In this document: piece by piece, positions 1-10,482 of the stretch
Layout: each line of letters begins with the position of its first letter
Numbering within the stretch: position 1 is the stretch's first letter
From: Methanobrevibacter arboriphilus
GTDB taxonomy: Archaea; Methanobacteriota; Methanobacteria; Methanobacteriales; Methanobacteriaceae
NCBI RefSeq assembly: GCF_019669925.1
Contig: NZ_AP019779.1
Location: 2,329,272 to 2,393,271 of the forward strand
DNA length: 64,000 nucleotides
Direction of reading: 5' to 3'
Translations under genes and position numbers: made by a program
The notes under the pieces: generated by a model
Database searches by the model: none
Told to the model about the DNA's origin: nothing
The model's input: only the letters and a program-made list of their open reading frames with translations

Positions 1-2
1 AA

Positions 3-623
3 GAATATCCTGAAAAAAATATGGCCTTAAAAGATGAAATATATCGTAAACTTAATTTGAATAATGATTCAATTGTTTTATCGATTGTAGGATTTATTCA
101 TAAATATAAGGGCTATGATGATATAATTAAATTATTAACTATACTTCCTGATAATTATAAACTTATTATACTTGGAGATAAACATCCTAGAGGTACAGAT
201 AGTTATTATAATAAATTATTAAATAATATCAGTAAGAATTCTTTAGAAAATAGAGTTTTTATTACAGGCTATTATGATGAAAAAGATTTATCAACATTCT
301 GTGATTTAATAGATATTTTTTTAGCTCCTTATTCAAGTAAATTCACTTCGGGATCAGGTGCTATACAAATAGGTGTTCAATCAAAAAAACCAACTATTGC
401 CTATGATATTGAATCATTTAAAGATCTTAATAAAGAATTTGAACCTATATGTCTTGTGAAAGAAGGAAATATTGGAGAATTAAAAGATAAAATAATAAAA
501 ATTGCTGATAATAATGAATTAAAAGATTATTATATTGATCAGGCGAAAAAATATCTTTTAGATAATTCTTACTATAGATTAGCAAAACAAACTATTGAAA
601 TTTATAATGATTTTATGGAATAA
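3..623 (+). CDS. Glycosyltransferase family 4, C-terminal part (5' cut by window edge)
   Basis: The frame is open to the left edge, so the ATG at 21 is internal and the gene begins outside the window. What is visible is the nucleotide-sugar binding half of a GT-B glycosyltransferase: an opening strand ending in GFIHKYKGYDD, a LIILGD strand, a FITGY..EKDL segment, and the family-4 signature region APYSSKFTSGSGAI followed by KKPTIAYD. Such enzymes transfer a sugar from a nucleotide donor to surface glycans or lipids at the cytoplasmic membrane. The next two genes, DUF4422 and UDP-galactopyranose mutase, point to cell-surface polysaccharide synthesis. Donor and acceptor cannot be told. The family call is firm; the exact role is inferred. 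Confidence 0.85.
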   Translation, partial: EYPEKNMALKDEIYRKLNLNNDSIVLSIVGFIHKYKGYDDIIKLLTILPDNYKLIILGDKHPRGTDSYYNKLLNNISKNSLENRVFITGYYDEKDLSTFCDLIDIFLAPYSSKFTSGSGAIQIGVQSKKPTIAYDIESFKDLNKEFEPICLVKEGNIGELKDKIIKIADNNELKDYYIDQAKKYLLDNSYYRLAKQTIEIYNDFME

Positions 624-697
624 TTATTATTCTTAAGCTTTTTAGATGATAGTTATAAGATATTAAATCTTTTATTTTATTATTTTGGAGGATGGAA

Positions 698-1522
698 ATG
701 GAAAACAATGGGAATATCACAATTTATGTTATAAGTCATAATATTGAGAGTATTAAAATGGCTAAAAATGATGATTTATACACTCCTTTGTTTGTTGGTG
801 CAGAAAAAAAAGATACTCTTGGATTTTTGGCAGATAATACTGGTGATAATATATCTAATAAAAATAAGGATTATGCCGAGTTAACTGGATTTTATTGGAT
901 GTGTAAAAATTCTAAAAGTGAGATTATAGGTTTAAATCATTATAGAAGATACTTATCTAAATCTAAATTTGGTAAATTGTTAAATTATGAGGATATAACT
1001 TATTTTTTAAAAGAACATGATTTAATAATACCTAAAATATATAAGAATCTTGATTCTTTATCTAACTATGAAAATTTCACAGTTCTTAACATTAATGACC
1101 CTTTTGTTTTTGCTTATGATACTACTCGTGAAATTATTAGAGAAAAAACCCCTGAATATTTGGATGCATTTGATTATGTAATGAAAAGTAATCTCACAAC
1201 CCATAGTAATATTTTCATTGGACATAAAGAGTTAATGAATAGATATGCTGATTGGATTTTTCCTTTGCTTTTTGAGCTTGAAAACAGAATTAATCTCAAT
1301 GATTATCCTCCAAGACTAATGGGATATTTAACTGAAATATATTTTCAAGTATGGATAAAACATTTAGATTTAAAAGTTAAAGAAGTTGAACCTAAATTTA
1401 TTGGATTTAATTTGAATTTAAGCAAGTTCCTTGCGAAAAACCCACTTATAAGAAAATTTTATGAAGTTTTTATTATTCCTTATAAGAAAAAGAGATATAT
1501 AACAAATTATAAAAAATATTAA
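698..1522 (+). CDS. DUF4422 family putative glycosyltransferase
   Basis: The segment KNKDYAELTGFYWMCKNS followed by IGLNHYRRYL is the hallmark of DUF4422 proteins, which sit in capsule and exopolysaccharide clusters and are regarded as glycosyltransferases. The start is set by GGAGG at 687-691: an ATG at 692 would abut it, whereas the in-frame ATG at 698 has normal spacing, giving 274 residues, a usual family length. No signal peptide or membrane helix is seen, so it is probably cytoplasmic or membrane-peripheral. It lies 74 bases after the glycosyltransferase and upstream of glf. The specific sugar transferred is unknown; the family assignment is confident, the activity inferred. Confidence 0.8.
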   Translation: MENNGNITIYVISHNIESIKMAKNDDLYTPLFVGAEKKDTLGFLADNTGDNISNKNKDYAELTGFYWMCKNSKSEIIGLNHYRRYLSKSKFGKLLNYEDITYFLKEHDLIIPKIYKNLDSLSNYENFTVLNINDPFVFAYDTTREIIREKTPEYLDAFDYVMKSNLTTHSNIFIGHKELMNRYADWIFPLLFELENRINLNDYPPRLMGYLTEIYFQVWIKHLDLKVKEVEPKFIGFNLNLSKFLAKNPLIRKFYEVFIIPYKKKRYITNYKKY

Positions 1523-1646
1523 TAATTTGTATATTAATCATTTAAATAATGAATTATTAGATTTAAATAATTAGGTTTGAATATGATAAAATTAATCAAT
1601 TTAGAATCTAATCGAAATTTTTTTAGCATATTAAGAGGATGTTATA

Positions 1647-2747
<1,101 letters not shown>

Positions 2748-2920
2748 TATTAATTTTACTATAATTTAGTATAATTTGTAGTATAGTTATTGTTCATAAT
2801 CTTTATGAAATTTATATATTTATAATGCTAGTATTACAATTAAAAGACTATATAATACTAATTTTTTGCACTGATTCTATAATGTATTGATTAACTTATA
2901 GAGAATAATGATTTTTATAT

Positions 2921-4276
2921 ATGAAAATATATACTCTATTTATGAATAATCATTTAGGTTTTAAAAAATCAGATAATATTACAGAATCAAAGGATATTAA
3001 GAAATCAAGTCCTATTGAAAATTTTCATGAAATAATCAATCAATACCTTTTAAAAGAAAAAGAAACTTCAAATATCAAATATAGAAAAGAACTTTTAAAA
3101 ATGGTTAATGAGTATATAATCAAAACTGATGATGGATCATATACAATAAACTCTCCAGATTTTGATGGAAAAGTTGAAAGTATGCATAACTCAAATGGTG
3201 CTATTACAGAATCATTCGAAAAATTTGTCAAACCATTTAAACATAGCTATATTCAAAATAATTTAATAGAAAATGGTAGTGATTTAGAGAGTTTTCATAA
3301 TTTTCATAATTTTTCTTATGAAAAAGATATAGCTATCTTAGATATATGTAGTGGTTTAGGATATAACTCATCAGCTATTATTGAAGAATTTTTGAAAAAT
3401 AAGGGAGATAATGGGGTTCTTTCTATTGATATGGTAGAAATTTCTATTGAAACATTAGCTATGGGTCTTTTAATACCTTCTCCTATAAAGAGTCATAATT
3501 TTATTAAAAAGGCAATTGAATCTAAGCTTATTGATGAGGATTTTGCAAAACTAGAAATTGAAAATTCAAAAATCCCTGAAAATGTTGATATTAATATTTT
3601 CTGTGAAGATGCTCGTAAAACTGTAAAGAATTTAAAAGATAACACTTATGATGCAATTTTTTTAGATCCTTATTCACCAGCTATGGCTCCTGAATTGTGT
3701 ACTGTTGAATTTTTTGAGGAGTTAAAAAGGATTATTAAAGACAATGGTATTATAGCTACTTATACTTTAGCTGCAGGAGTTCGTTTTGCTTTTGTTGAAG
3801 CTGGTTTTTATATTGGTGAAGGCCCTGTTTTTGGTAGAAAATCTGGTGGAACAATAGCTTCTTTAGATATTAATAATATTTCTAAAAATATTCCTATTAA
3901 TGATGAGAGAACAATAGCTTTATCTGATGCAGGAATTCCTTTTCGTGATCCAAATTTAGACTTTGATAGTGAGAAAATTCTTGAAAATAGGAATAAAGAG
4001 CGATCATTAGCTAGACACAATTACAAAATCTCTTCAGCTGTTCAAACTCCAATATTTTTTGGGGAGGATGTTTCTGATGAAAAGTTAAAAAGAAGAATTC
4101 TTAGGAATTTTAATAAGGTGAATATTCCAGATTTAAAATCAAAAGAAGCAATTTATATTATAGAAACTCAACAATATCATGATAAAAAACCTACTATTAA
4201 TTTTAATTCAAAAGATAGAATTATTAAAATGAATAAGAGACTTTTAAAGGTCGTTAATAATGAATTTTATAAATAA
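2921..4276 (+). CDS. MnmC-like SAM-dependent methyltransferase
   Basis: Rossmann-fold methyltransferase of the MnmC type, probably acting on wobble uridine of tRNA. The SAM-binding motif I (LDICSGLGYNS) is at residues 140-150, an acidic VEIS strand follows near 172, and the family hallmark DAIFLDPYSP..APELCT is at 244-261. Residues 60-115 carry the preceding N-terminal domain found in archaeal members. The bacterial FAD oxidase half is absent, as is usual in archaea. The N-terminal 40 residues are low in conservation and there is no convincing ribosome-binding site before ATG 2921, so the start is uncertain. tgtA, another tRNA-modification gene, is the next gene downstream. The enzyme class is well supported; the substrate is inferred from family. 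Confidence 0.75.
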   Translation: MKIYTLFMNNHLGFKKSDNITESKDIKKSSPIENFHEIINQYLLKEKETSNIKYRKELLKMVNEYIIKTDDGSYTINSPDFDGKVESMHNSNGAITESFEKFVKPFKHSYIQNNLIENGSDLESFHNFHNFSYEKDIAILDICSGLGYNSSAIIEEFLKNKGDNGVLSIDMVEISIETLAMGLLIPSPIKSHNFIKKAIESKLIDEDFAKLEIENSKIPENVDINIFCEDARKTVKNLKDNTYDAIFLDPYSPAMAPELCTVEFFEELKRIIKDNGIIATYTLAAGVRFAFVEAGFYIGEGPVFGRKSGGTIASLDINNISKNIPINDERTIALSDAGIPFRDPNLDFDSEKILENRNKERSLARHNYKISSAVQTPIFFGEDVSDEKLKRRILRNFNKVNIPDLKSKEAIYIIETQQYHDKKPTINFNSKDRIIKMNKRLLKVVNNEFYK

Positions 4277-4529
4277 TAGATTTTAGACTTTTTATTTTTA
4301 ATTTATTAAATTTTAATTTCATTCTAATATATTTTTTGGTATTATTTCTATTATAGTAAATAATTTTTTGTTCATTAAAATAATTTTTTAATTTAAATCT
4401 ATTTTTACTCTTTAAACTCATTATTGTGGCTTTATTTTAGTAATATTTATATATGTTTATTGTAAATATGATTATTTAAATAGTAAGAATTTTTATAATA
4501 TTTTAATGAGTTTTTAAGGATATAAAATT

Positions 4530-4589
4530 AAATAATTCTTATTTAAATAATCCTTATTTAAATAATCCTTGCTTAAAATAAGGATTATT
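4530..4589. repeat. 15-bp tandem repeat (x3) running into a perfect hairpin
   Basis: Three units of 15 bp of the form AAATAATCCTTATTT (4530-4544, 4545-4559, 4560-4574, with one to three differences). The last unit also forms the left arm of an inverted repeat: AATAATCCTT at 4561-4570 pairs with AAGGATTATT at 4580-4589 across a 9-base loop. It lies between two convergently unrelated transcription units and could act as a terminator-like hairpin or simply be an expanded repeat. Confidence 0.7.
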
Positions 4590-5045
4590 ATAATCCTTAT
4601 CTAAATAATACTTATGTATAATTATTATAATAAAATCAGAATATCTAATCATGATATAACAAATAATGTTAGGATATTATAATAATTTTAATATAATTTA
4701 TTAGAATATAATTAGATTTAAAATAATCTTCGTGATTAAATTATTATGAATACTTATTTATAGTATAATGTACTTAAAATAATAGATTATTAATATTTTA
4801 AATATTATAATCTAGTTTATAATTATAATATTACTTTATAAATTTTTATAATAGGCTATAAATTATAGTACTTTAAAGTTATAGAAGTTTTAACTATTTA
4901 TTTAATTTATTTAATATGTTTAATTTAAATAATTTATAATTGAATGGTATAAATAATTTAAAATAATCTAACAAATAAAATACTTCAAAATATTTTTAAG
5001 TATTTTAAAACCATATATTAAAAATAATATAATGAATATTGATTT

Positions 5046-5050
5046 GGAGG
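5046..5050 (+). promoter_or_regulatory. Ribosome-binding site that sets an ATT start for tgtA
   Basis: GGAGG here is placed so that the codon in the standard register is ATT at 5058. The first usual start codon in frame is a TTG at 5100, 49 bases away and too far to be served by this site. Confidence 0.75.
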
Positions 5051-5057
5051 AATTATC

Positions 5058-7049
5058 ATTTTTGAAATTAAATATAAAGATAGTAGAGGGAGAGTTGGTT
5101 TGCTCAAAACAAAACATGGAACTGTTAAAACTCCTGCTTTAATGCCAGTTATTCATCCAAAAAAACAAAAAATTGATGTTAAAAAGTTTGATACAGAAAT
5201 TGTAATTACAAATGCTTATTTAGTATATAAAGACGAAGAATTAAGAGAAAAAGCTTTATCTGAAGGGATTCATAAACTAATTAACTTTGATGGTCCTGTC
5301 ATGACTGATTCTGGTTCATTTCAGCTTTCGGTTTATGGAGATGTTGATATAAGTAATAAAGAAGTTATTGAGTTTCAAGAAGCTATTAAAACAGATATTG
5401 GCACTTCTCTTGATATTCCAACTGCTCCTTATGAAACAATAGAAAAAACTAAAGAAGATTTAAAAATAACTCTAGAGAGAGCTAAAGAAGCTGTTGAATA
5501 TAAAGAAGCTAAAAATATGGAGATGCTTTTAAATTCAGTTGTTCAAGGTTCAACTTATCCTGAACTTAGATCCTATTGTGCAGATGAACTTTCAAAGTTA
5601 AATGCAGATTTATATCCTATAGGTGCGGTTGTACCTTTAATGGAGAATTACAAGTATAGAGATTTAGTGGATGTTGTTATGTCTTCTGTATCTCACCTTC
5701 CAGATTCTACTCCTCGTCATCTTATGGGTGCAGGTCATCCAATGCTTTTTGCATTAGCTGTAGCTATGGGTTGTGATTTATTTGATTCTGCAGCTTATAT
5801 TTTATATGCTGAAGATGATAGGTTTTTAACCACACGTGGAACTTATAAACTTGAAAATTTGCAAGAAATGCCATGTTCATGTGAAATTTGTAATAACTAT
5901 ACTCCTGATGATTTGAGGGCTATGGAAAAAGAAGAGAGAACAAAACTCATAGCTGAACATAATTTAAATGTTAGTTTTGCAGAATTAAGAGTTGTTAGAC
6001 AAGCTATCATTGATGGAGATTTGATGGAGTTAGTTGAAGAACGATGTAGAGTTCATCCAATGCTTTTAGATGCTTGTAGACAGTTAGATAAATATACTGA
6101 TGATTTAGAAATTTATGATCCAAGGATTAAAAAATCTGCATTTTTTTATACAGGTTCTGAATCTTTAAGACGACCTGAAGTTACAAGACACTTAAATAAA
6201 CTTAAAAATATGGATAAAAAGAGAGATTTGGTTATTTTGCCTAAATCTAGAAAACCATACTCAAAATATATTAATAAATCTGATTTTGGTGATTTTTATA
6301 CTTATGGTAGTGAAAGAGATTTAGATTTAGATAACACTGATTTTATGGTTTTAGATGTTCCATTCTGTCTTATACCTTTAGACATTGATGAAGTTTATCC
6401 TTTGTCTCAGAATGAATCTCCTAAAATAAATGATATTGATTCTATAGAGTTTATAGAGAATTTTATTTCTGAATTTATAGAGTATTATGATCAAACATTG
6501 ATTAGTTCTAAAATAATTGACCTCTTAGGTATTGGTCTTTATAATATTCATCCTGATTCAGATAATGTAAAATTTATAAAGGATGATGAAAGAAAGGTTA
6601 AAGCTATAGCTGATTATCAATTTGGTAATGGTGTAGGGGAATTTCTCTTTGAAGGGAATCTTAAAATCGAGAAAAGTAAAAAGACTGGAAAGATTAGACA
6701 TATTTATTCTAACGGCACCCTTATAGCTAATATGAGAGCTTCTGATTCGTTTTTTGTTTTAGCTAAAGAAGGAGCAAAAAGATTACATAGTTTTAAAGCG
6801 TTTCCTGAAAATAGGGTCGTTGTAAATAAAGATTCAGAACCTTTTGCTCGTGAAGGTAAAAGTGTTTTCTCTAAATTTGTACTTGATTGTGATATTAATA
6901 TTAGATCTAAAGATGAAGTTTTAATAGTTAATGAAGATGATGAATTATTAGCTTTTGGTAAGGCTTTATTAAATCATAATGAGATAATGGATTTTAGTAC
7001 AGGTCAAGCTATAAAAACAAGAAAAGGATTTGGAAATATAGTTTCATAA
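5058..7049 (+). CDS. tgtA: tRNA-guanine(15) transglycosylase (archaeosine), ATT start
   Basis: Exchanges guanine 15 in the tRNA D-loop for preQ0, the first step to archaeosine. The catalytic-domain motif DSGSFQL starts at residue 84 and the nucleophile-region motif CDLFDSAAY lies near residue 243 (counting from 5058). The zinc-binding cysteines CSCEIC are at 273-278. C-terminal domains end in a PUA RNA-binding domain (VVVNKDSEPFAREGKSVF onward). Length 663 is right for the full archaeal enzyme. The N-terminal strand F-E-I-K-Y-K-D..GR, conserved in archaeal TgtA, is encoded only if translation begins at ATT 5058, seven bases after GGAGG; a TTG at 5100 would delete it. The gene converges with the minus-strand secreted protein, 11 bases apart. 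Confidence 0.93.
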   Translation: MFEIKYKDSRGRVGLLKTKHGTVKTPALMPVIHPKKQKIDVKKFDTEIVITNAYLVYKDEELREKALSEGIHKLINFDGPVMTDSGSFQLSVYGDVDISNKEVIEFQEAIKTDIGTSLDIPTAPYETIEKTKEDLKITLERAKEAVEYKEAKNMEMLLNSVVQGSTYPELRSYCADELSKLNADLYPIGAVVPLMENYKYRDLVDVVMSSVSHLPDSTPRHLMGAGHPMLFALAVAMGCDLFDSAAYILYAEDDRFLTTRGTYKLENLQEMPCSCEICNNYTPDDLRAMEKEERTKLIAEHNLNVSFAELRVVRQAIIDGDLMELVEERCRVHPMLLDACRQLDKYTDDLEIYDPRIKKSAFFYTGSESLRRPEVTRHLNKLKNMDKKRDLVILPKSRKPYSKYINKSDFGDFYTYGSERDLDLDNTDFMVLDVPFCLIPLDIDEVYPLSQNESPKINDIDSIEFIENFISEFIEYYDQTLISSKIIDLLGIGLYNIHPDSDNVKFIKDDERKVKAIADYQFGNGVGEFLFEGNLKIEKSKKTGKIRHIYSNGTLIANMRASDSFFVLAKEGAKRLHSFKAFPENRVVVNKDSEPFAREGKSVFSKFVLDCDINIRSKDEVLIVNEDDELLAFGKALLNHNEIMDFSTGQAIKTRKGFGNIVS

Positions 7050-7060
7050 TCCTCTTTCTA

Positions 7061-9382
7061 TTATTTAATTATTTTAAAATTTACTTTGTTTTGTTTTATT
7101 TTATTCTTTGAAATTTGTTTCTTTGAAATTTTTTGACTTTTATTAACTATTAACCCATAATAATTTTTTTCTATTTTGTTTGATATTATTTTATTCTTTG
7201 GGGATTGTTTTAAAATATTTAGGCCATATTTATGTTTTGATATTGAATTTTTTCTGAGAATATTGTTTTTGCTTTTATAAGTGTATACTCCATAACCTTT
7301 TTGTATTGAGTTTCCTGTGATTTTGTTAGATTGTATTGTGTTGCTATTTCCTTTTAAGTTTATTCCATAGTTCTTTGGTTTTTTTATATTATTACTTAAT
7401 ATTTTATTTTTATTTCCATTAACTTTTATTGCAAGGTTTCCTTTAACAATTTTATTGTTATAAATAAAGTTTTTGGATCCATTTGATACTATTTGATTGT
7501 TATTACTGTTTAAATTATTATAAATTATTTTATTATTGTTTCCATTAACACTTATTCCTTTTTTACTGTATTTAATATTATTACTTTTAATATTATTTTC
7601 ATTGCCTTTTATTGTTATTCCATTTTTATTTTGTGTTATAATATTTCCTATTAATTGATTATTAATGCCATTACTGTATATTCCATATTGAGTGTTGTTT
7701 AATTGATTTTTATTTATTAGTGAATTGGATGCTTTATTAACAATTCCATATCTACTATTACTTATTTTATTATTCAGTATCTTGGATTTATCTGATACTT
7801 TAATACCGGTATTGGCTTTGTTAATATTGTTATATGATATTTGATTGTTATTACCTTTGCTATTTATTGCTATAAACCCACCATTAATAATATTATTGCT
7901 TATTTGATTGTTGGAACCATTATTAATAATTCCATTTTGATTGTCTGTTAAAGTTAATTTGTTATAACTAATAATAGCTTTATTGCCTTGATTTTCTATT
8001 ATACATCGATTTTCTATTATAAAATTACTATTTTTATCTTTATTCTTGTTGTTATATAAATTATTATTTTTAATAATAGTATATTGTCCTTTATTGATTA
8101 TATAACCATTTAATTCATTTTTAATAATTTGATTATTGTTTCCAATTATTTCAAGTTTATAATAATTAGAATTAGTAGTTTTAGCTTCTGTTATTCCGGT
8201 TATGTTATTATCATTACCCTTTATAATGATTGTAAAAAAATTGTTAAAAATAGTACCATTAATTGAGATATTCCTAATTTTTGAGTTATTTTCATTATAA
8301 TCTATATAAAAATGATTATTTGAAATATCACTAGAATTATTACTATTGTTTATAAAAATTCCATGATTATTAATATTATAAATAGTATTATTAATAATAG
8401 TTAAAGGAACATCGGAATAAATTAGTAAATTGTATGCTTTTTTGGAATTTTCAAAATATGAGTTAATTATATCAAATTTGTCTTCTTGATTGTATATGGC
8501 ACTACCATAACTATTTGCAGTGTTGTTTTTAAACTTTGAATTGATTAAAAATTGATTCCCTCCAAATTTGTATATAGCTCCTCCATAATTTGCACTATTG
8601 TTTGTGAAATTAGAATTAATTATAGTTTGAACAAAACCTATTTGTATGAAAGCACCTCCACCTTCGGTTGCAGTATTATTTATGAAGTTAGAATTGGTTA
8701 TAGTTTGATTACTATAATGGTTAAAAATAGCTCCCCCATAACTTGCAGTGTTATTTGTAAAGTTAGAATTGTTTATAATTTGATTACCATAGATATAAAT
8801 GATAGCTCCTCCATGAAATCCAGTATTATATCTGAAATTAGAGTTATTTATATCTTGAATACCTCTATAGTGATATATAGCCCCTCCTCCATAACTTGCA
8901 GTGTTATTAATAAAGTTAGAGTTACTTATAGTTTGACTGCCATCTTGATTATAAATAGAAGCTCCATTTGTTGCATAATTATTTAAAAATGTACAGTTTA
9001 TTATAATTAGATTTCCCTCATTGTATATTGCTCCACCATTATTTCCATTAAAGTTTTGTAGTATAAGATTGATTAGTGTTAAATCTCCCTTATTACTTAT
9101 AAAACTAGTTATATTTGAACCATCAATAATTGCTTTATTATTAGTATCATTACTTGTTATAGTAATATTTTTACTTTTGGCTATTTGGATTCCTGTGTTA
9201 TTTTCACCTGTGTATTTTCCACCACTTAATTTAATTATATCATTAGCATCTATAGTATTTTTAATACCCCCTTCAGTGGTATTTGTAATTTCAACTGTAG
9301 TTGCCATACTTGAGTTTACTACTAATGATAAACATATTATTAAAAATGTTAAGATACTGATTCTAATTAATTTTTTTGAAAT
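7061..9382 (-). CDS. Secreted right-handed beta-helix (adhesin-like) protein, ATT start
   Basis: About 773 residues made largely of short Asn-rich solenoid rungs. Residues roughly 80-300 repeat the pattern NSNFINNTASYGGAIY..G, as in Pmp-type and polymorphic outer-surface beta-helices; later parts have GNNN.I..N.I rungs typical of parallel beta-helix (NosD/pectate-lyase-like) proteins. A signal peptide (SKKLIRISILTFLIICLSL then VVNSS) lies upstream of the first ATG at 9307. No ATG, GTG or TTG exists in frame between the upstream stop (near 9438) and 9307, so export requires an ATT start at 9382 (or 9385), preceded by GGGGG at 9394-9390. No C-terminal membrane anchor is visible. Probably an exported surface protein mediating contact; the ligand is unknown. 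Confidence 0.75.
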   Translation of the reverse strand: MSKKLIRISILTFLIICLSLVVNSSMATTVEITNTTEGGIKNTIDANDIIKLSGGKYTGENNTGIQIAKSKNITITSNDTNNKAIIDGSNITSFISNKGDLTLINLILQNFNGNNGGAIYNEGNLIIINCTFLNNYATNGASIYNQDGSQTISNSNFINNTASYGGGAIYHYRGIQDINNSNFRYNTGFHGGAIIYIYGNQIINNSNFTNNTASYGGAIFNHYSNQTITNSNFINNTATEGGGAFIQIGFVQTIINSNFTNNSANYGGAIYKFGGNQFLINSKFKNNTANSYGSAIYNQEDKFDIINSYFENSKKAYNLLIYSDVPLTIINNTIYNINNHGIFINNSNNSSDISNNHFYIDYNENNSKIRNISINGTIFNNFFTIIIKGNDNNITGITEAKTTNSNYYKLEIIGNNNQIIKNELNGYIINKGQYTIIKNNNLYNNKNKDKNSNFIIENRCIIENQGNKAIISYNKLTLTDNQNGIINNGSNNQISNNIINGGFIAINSKGNNNQISYNNINKANTGIKVSDKSKILNNKISNSRYGIVNKASNSLINKNQLNNTQYGIYSNGINNQLIGNIITQNKNGITIKGNENNIKSNNIKYSKKGISVNGNNNKIIYNNLNSNNNQIVSNGSKNFIYNNKIVKGNLAIKVNGNKNKILSNNIKKPKNYGINLKGNSNTIQSNKITGNSIQKGYGVYTYKSKNNILRKNSISKHKYGLNILKQSPKNKIISNKIEKNYYGLIVNKSQKISKKQISKNKIKQNKVNFKIIK

Positions 9383-9933
9383 AATTCTACCCCCAATAAT
9401 TAAATTGTATTTATAAAAGATCCTTTTAAATAGTTTTTAAATAGCTTTGCATAAAAATATTATTGCATATTATTACATATCGATTTTTTTAATGTTCTAA
9501 ATATATTTTTATTTAATGTTTATATTTTTATTTATGATTATTTAAATTTTTTATTAATCTATTTTTAATTAAACATTAAAATAATAATGAAATATAATAA
9601 ATTATTTGATTTAAATCATAAATAAGATATGAAATTATATTCATAATGAAATTTATTTTTAATAATTATAAAAATTTTTTATCTTTATAAAATTAAGAAA
9701 TCTTTGATTTTTTAATAATATGAAAATAATCAATATAATTAATAAAATAATATAAAAAATAGTAAAAATAAAAAACACTATAATTACCATAAATAACATA
9801 AAAGCAACATAGAAATAGTATAAAAGTAATATAAAATTAATATAAAATTTTAATGATAAGCTTAATAATAAATTTAATAAGGAATTAATGATAAATTTAA
9901 TAGTGTATTAATAAAAAAATTATTGGAGAAATA
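9383..9933. other. 550-bp divergent spacer
   Basis: Holds the upstream regions of two divergent genes. On the minus strand a TATA-like element (TTTATAAATA) is near 9419-9410. No further gene or RNA was recognised; the sequence is simple and AT-rich. Confidence 0.5.
9390..9394 (-). promoter_or_regulatory. Ribosome-binding site for the ATT-started secreted protein
   Basis: On the minus strand GGGGGTA (9394-9388) is followed by five bases and ATT at 9382-9380. This register matches most other genes of the window and makes the signal peptide part of the protein. Confidence 0.55.
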
Positions 9934-10344
9934 ATGAATTTAAATAATGATCTAACAAAAGAAAAACTTTTGAAAAAACTTAACTATTGGTATGAAAATG
10001 CTCGTTTTGAAAAGGTAATAGATAAAGTATTAGAAATTCCTAAAGAAGATAGGGATTATGAAACAACTTCTTACTTAATAAGAGCATATAATAGTGTTAA
10101 CAAATTCCAATCAGCTATTAGAGAACTTAATTTAATTAAAGATAAAGGTGAATCTGATCCTTTTTGGCACTTTAGATTAGGTTATGCTTATTTGAATATT
10201 GAAAATTTTGATGATGCTTTAAAAGAGTTTGAAACTGCTCATAAACTAGATGAAAATAATGAAACTATAAAAAATCATTTTGAAGCTCTTAAAATTAACC
10301 TATTTCTTGGTAAAAATTTCTTAGAAGATGAAAAGAATACTTAA
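9934..10344 (+). CDS. Small TPR-repeat protein
   Basis: The protein has 136 residues and is all-helical by sequence. The stretch WHFRLGYAYLNIENFDDALKE around residues 73-93 is a classical tetratricopeptide repeat (G-Y-A at the helix turn, A-L-E-F afterwards), and two weaker repeats precede it (ARFEKVIDKVLEI, TSYLIRAYNSVNKFQSAIREL). Such proteins are protein-protein adaptors. There is no signal peptide. ATG 9934 follows TTGGAG at normal spacing. It is followed by an unknown gene at 10483, with a 15-bp tandem repeat in the gap between them. In bacteria similar TPR proteins often sit next to small unknown-function partners, but no role can be assigned here. Confidence 0.7.
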   Translation: MNLNNDLTKEKLLKKLNYWYENARFEKVIDKVLEIPKEDRDYETTSYLIRAYNSVNKFQSAIRELNLIKDKGESDPFWHFRLGYAYLNIENFDDALKEFETAHKLDENNETIKNHFEALKINLFLGKNFLEDEKNT

Positions 10345-10362
10345 CAAATAAATAGCACACTC

Positions 10363-10452
10363 ATCTGAATTTTTATTATCTAAATTTAACTTATCTGAAT
10401 TCTTATCATCTGAATTTTAATTATTTGAATCTTTATTATCTAAATCTTATTC
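10363..10452. repeat. Six tandem 15-bp units
   Basis: Six consecutive 15-bp units related to ATCTGAATTTTTATT begin at 10363, 10378, 10393, 10408, 10423 and 10438, each differing by two to five bases. They fill the gap between the TPR gene and the gene at 10483. No spacers separate them, so this is not CRISPR. Confidence 0.85.
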
Positions 10453-10470
10453 TTTCATTGATTTATCTTA

Positions 10471-10477
10471 AGAGGTG
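10471..10477 (+). promoter_or_regulatory. Strong ribosome-binding site in front of an ATA codon
   Basis: AGAGGTG matches six of seven bases of GGAGGTG. Exactly five bases follow, then ATA at 10483. No ATG, GTG or TTG occurs in this frame until GTG 10558. Confidence 0.75.
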
Positions 10478-10482
10478 TTTTT

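Larger units (their letters stand above)
4277..5057. other. 781-bp AT-rich spacer
   Basis: No gene is seen on either strand. It contains a 15-bp tandem repeat and hairpin at 4530-4589 and otherwise simple AT-rich sequence leading to the tgtA ribosome-binding site. Confidence 0.6.

Noticed and set aside
9021..9416. Plus-strand open frame of 131 codons opposite the secreted protein
   Set aside because: It is the hydrophobic shadow of the signal peptide and beta-helix region on the other strand, has no ribosome-binding site, and disagrees with the clear repeat structure of the minus-strand protein.
10363..10452. Possible CRISPR array (regular short repeats)
   Set aside because: The 15-bp units abut each other with no spacers, and no cas gene is in the window. 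The same holds for the 16- to 21-bp arrays elsewhere.
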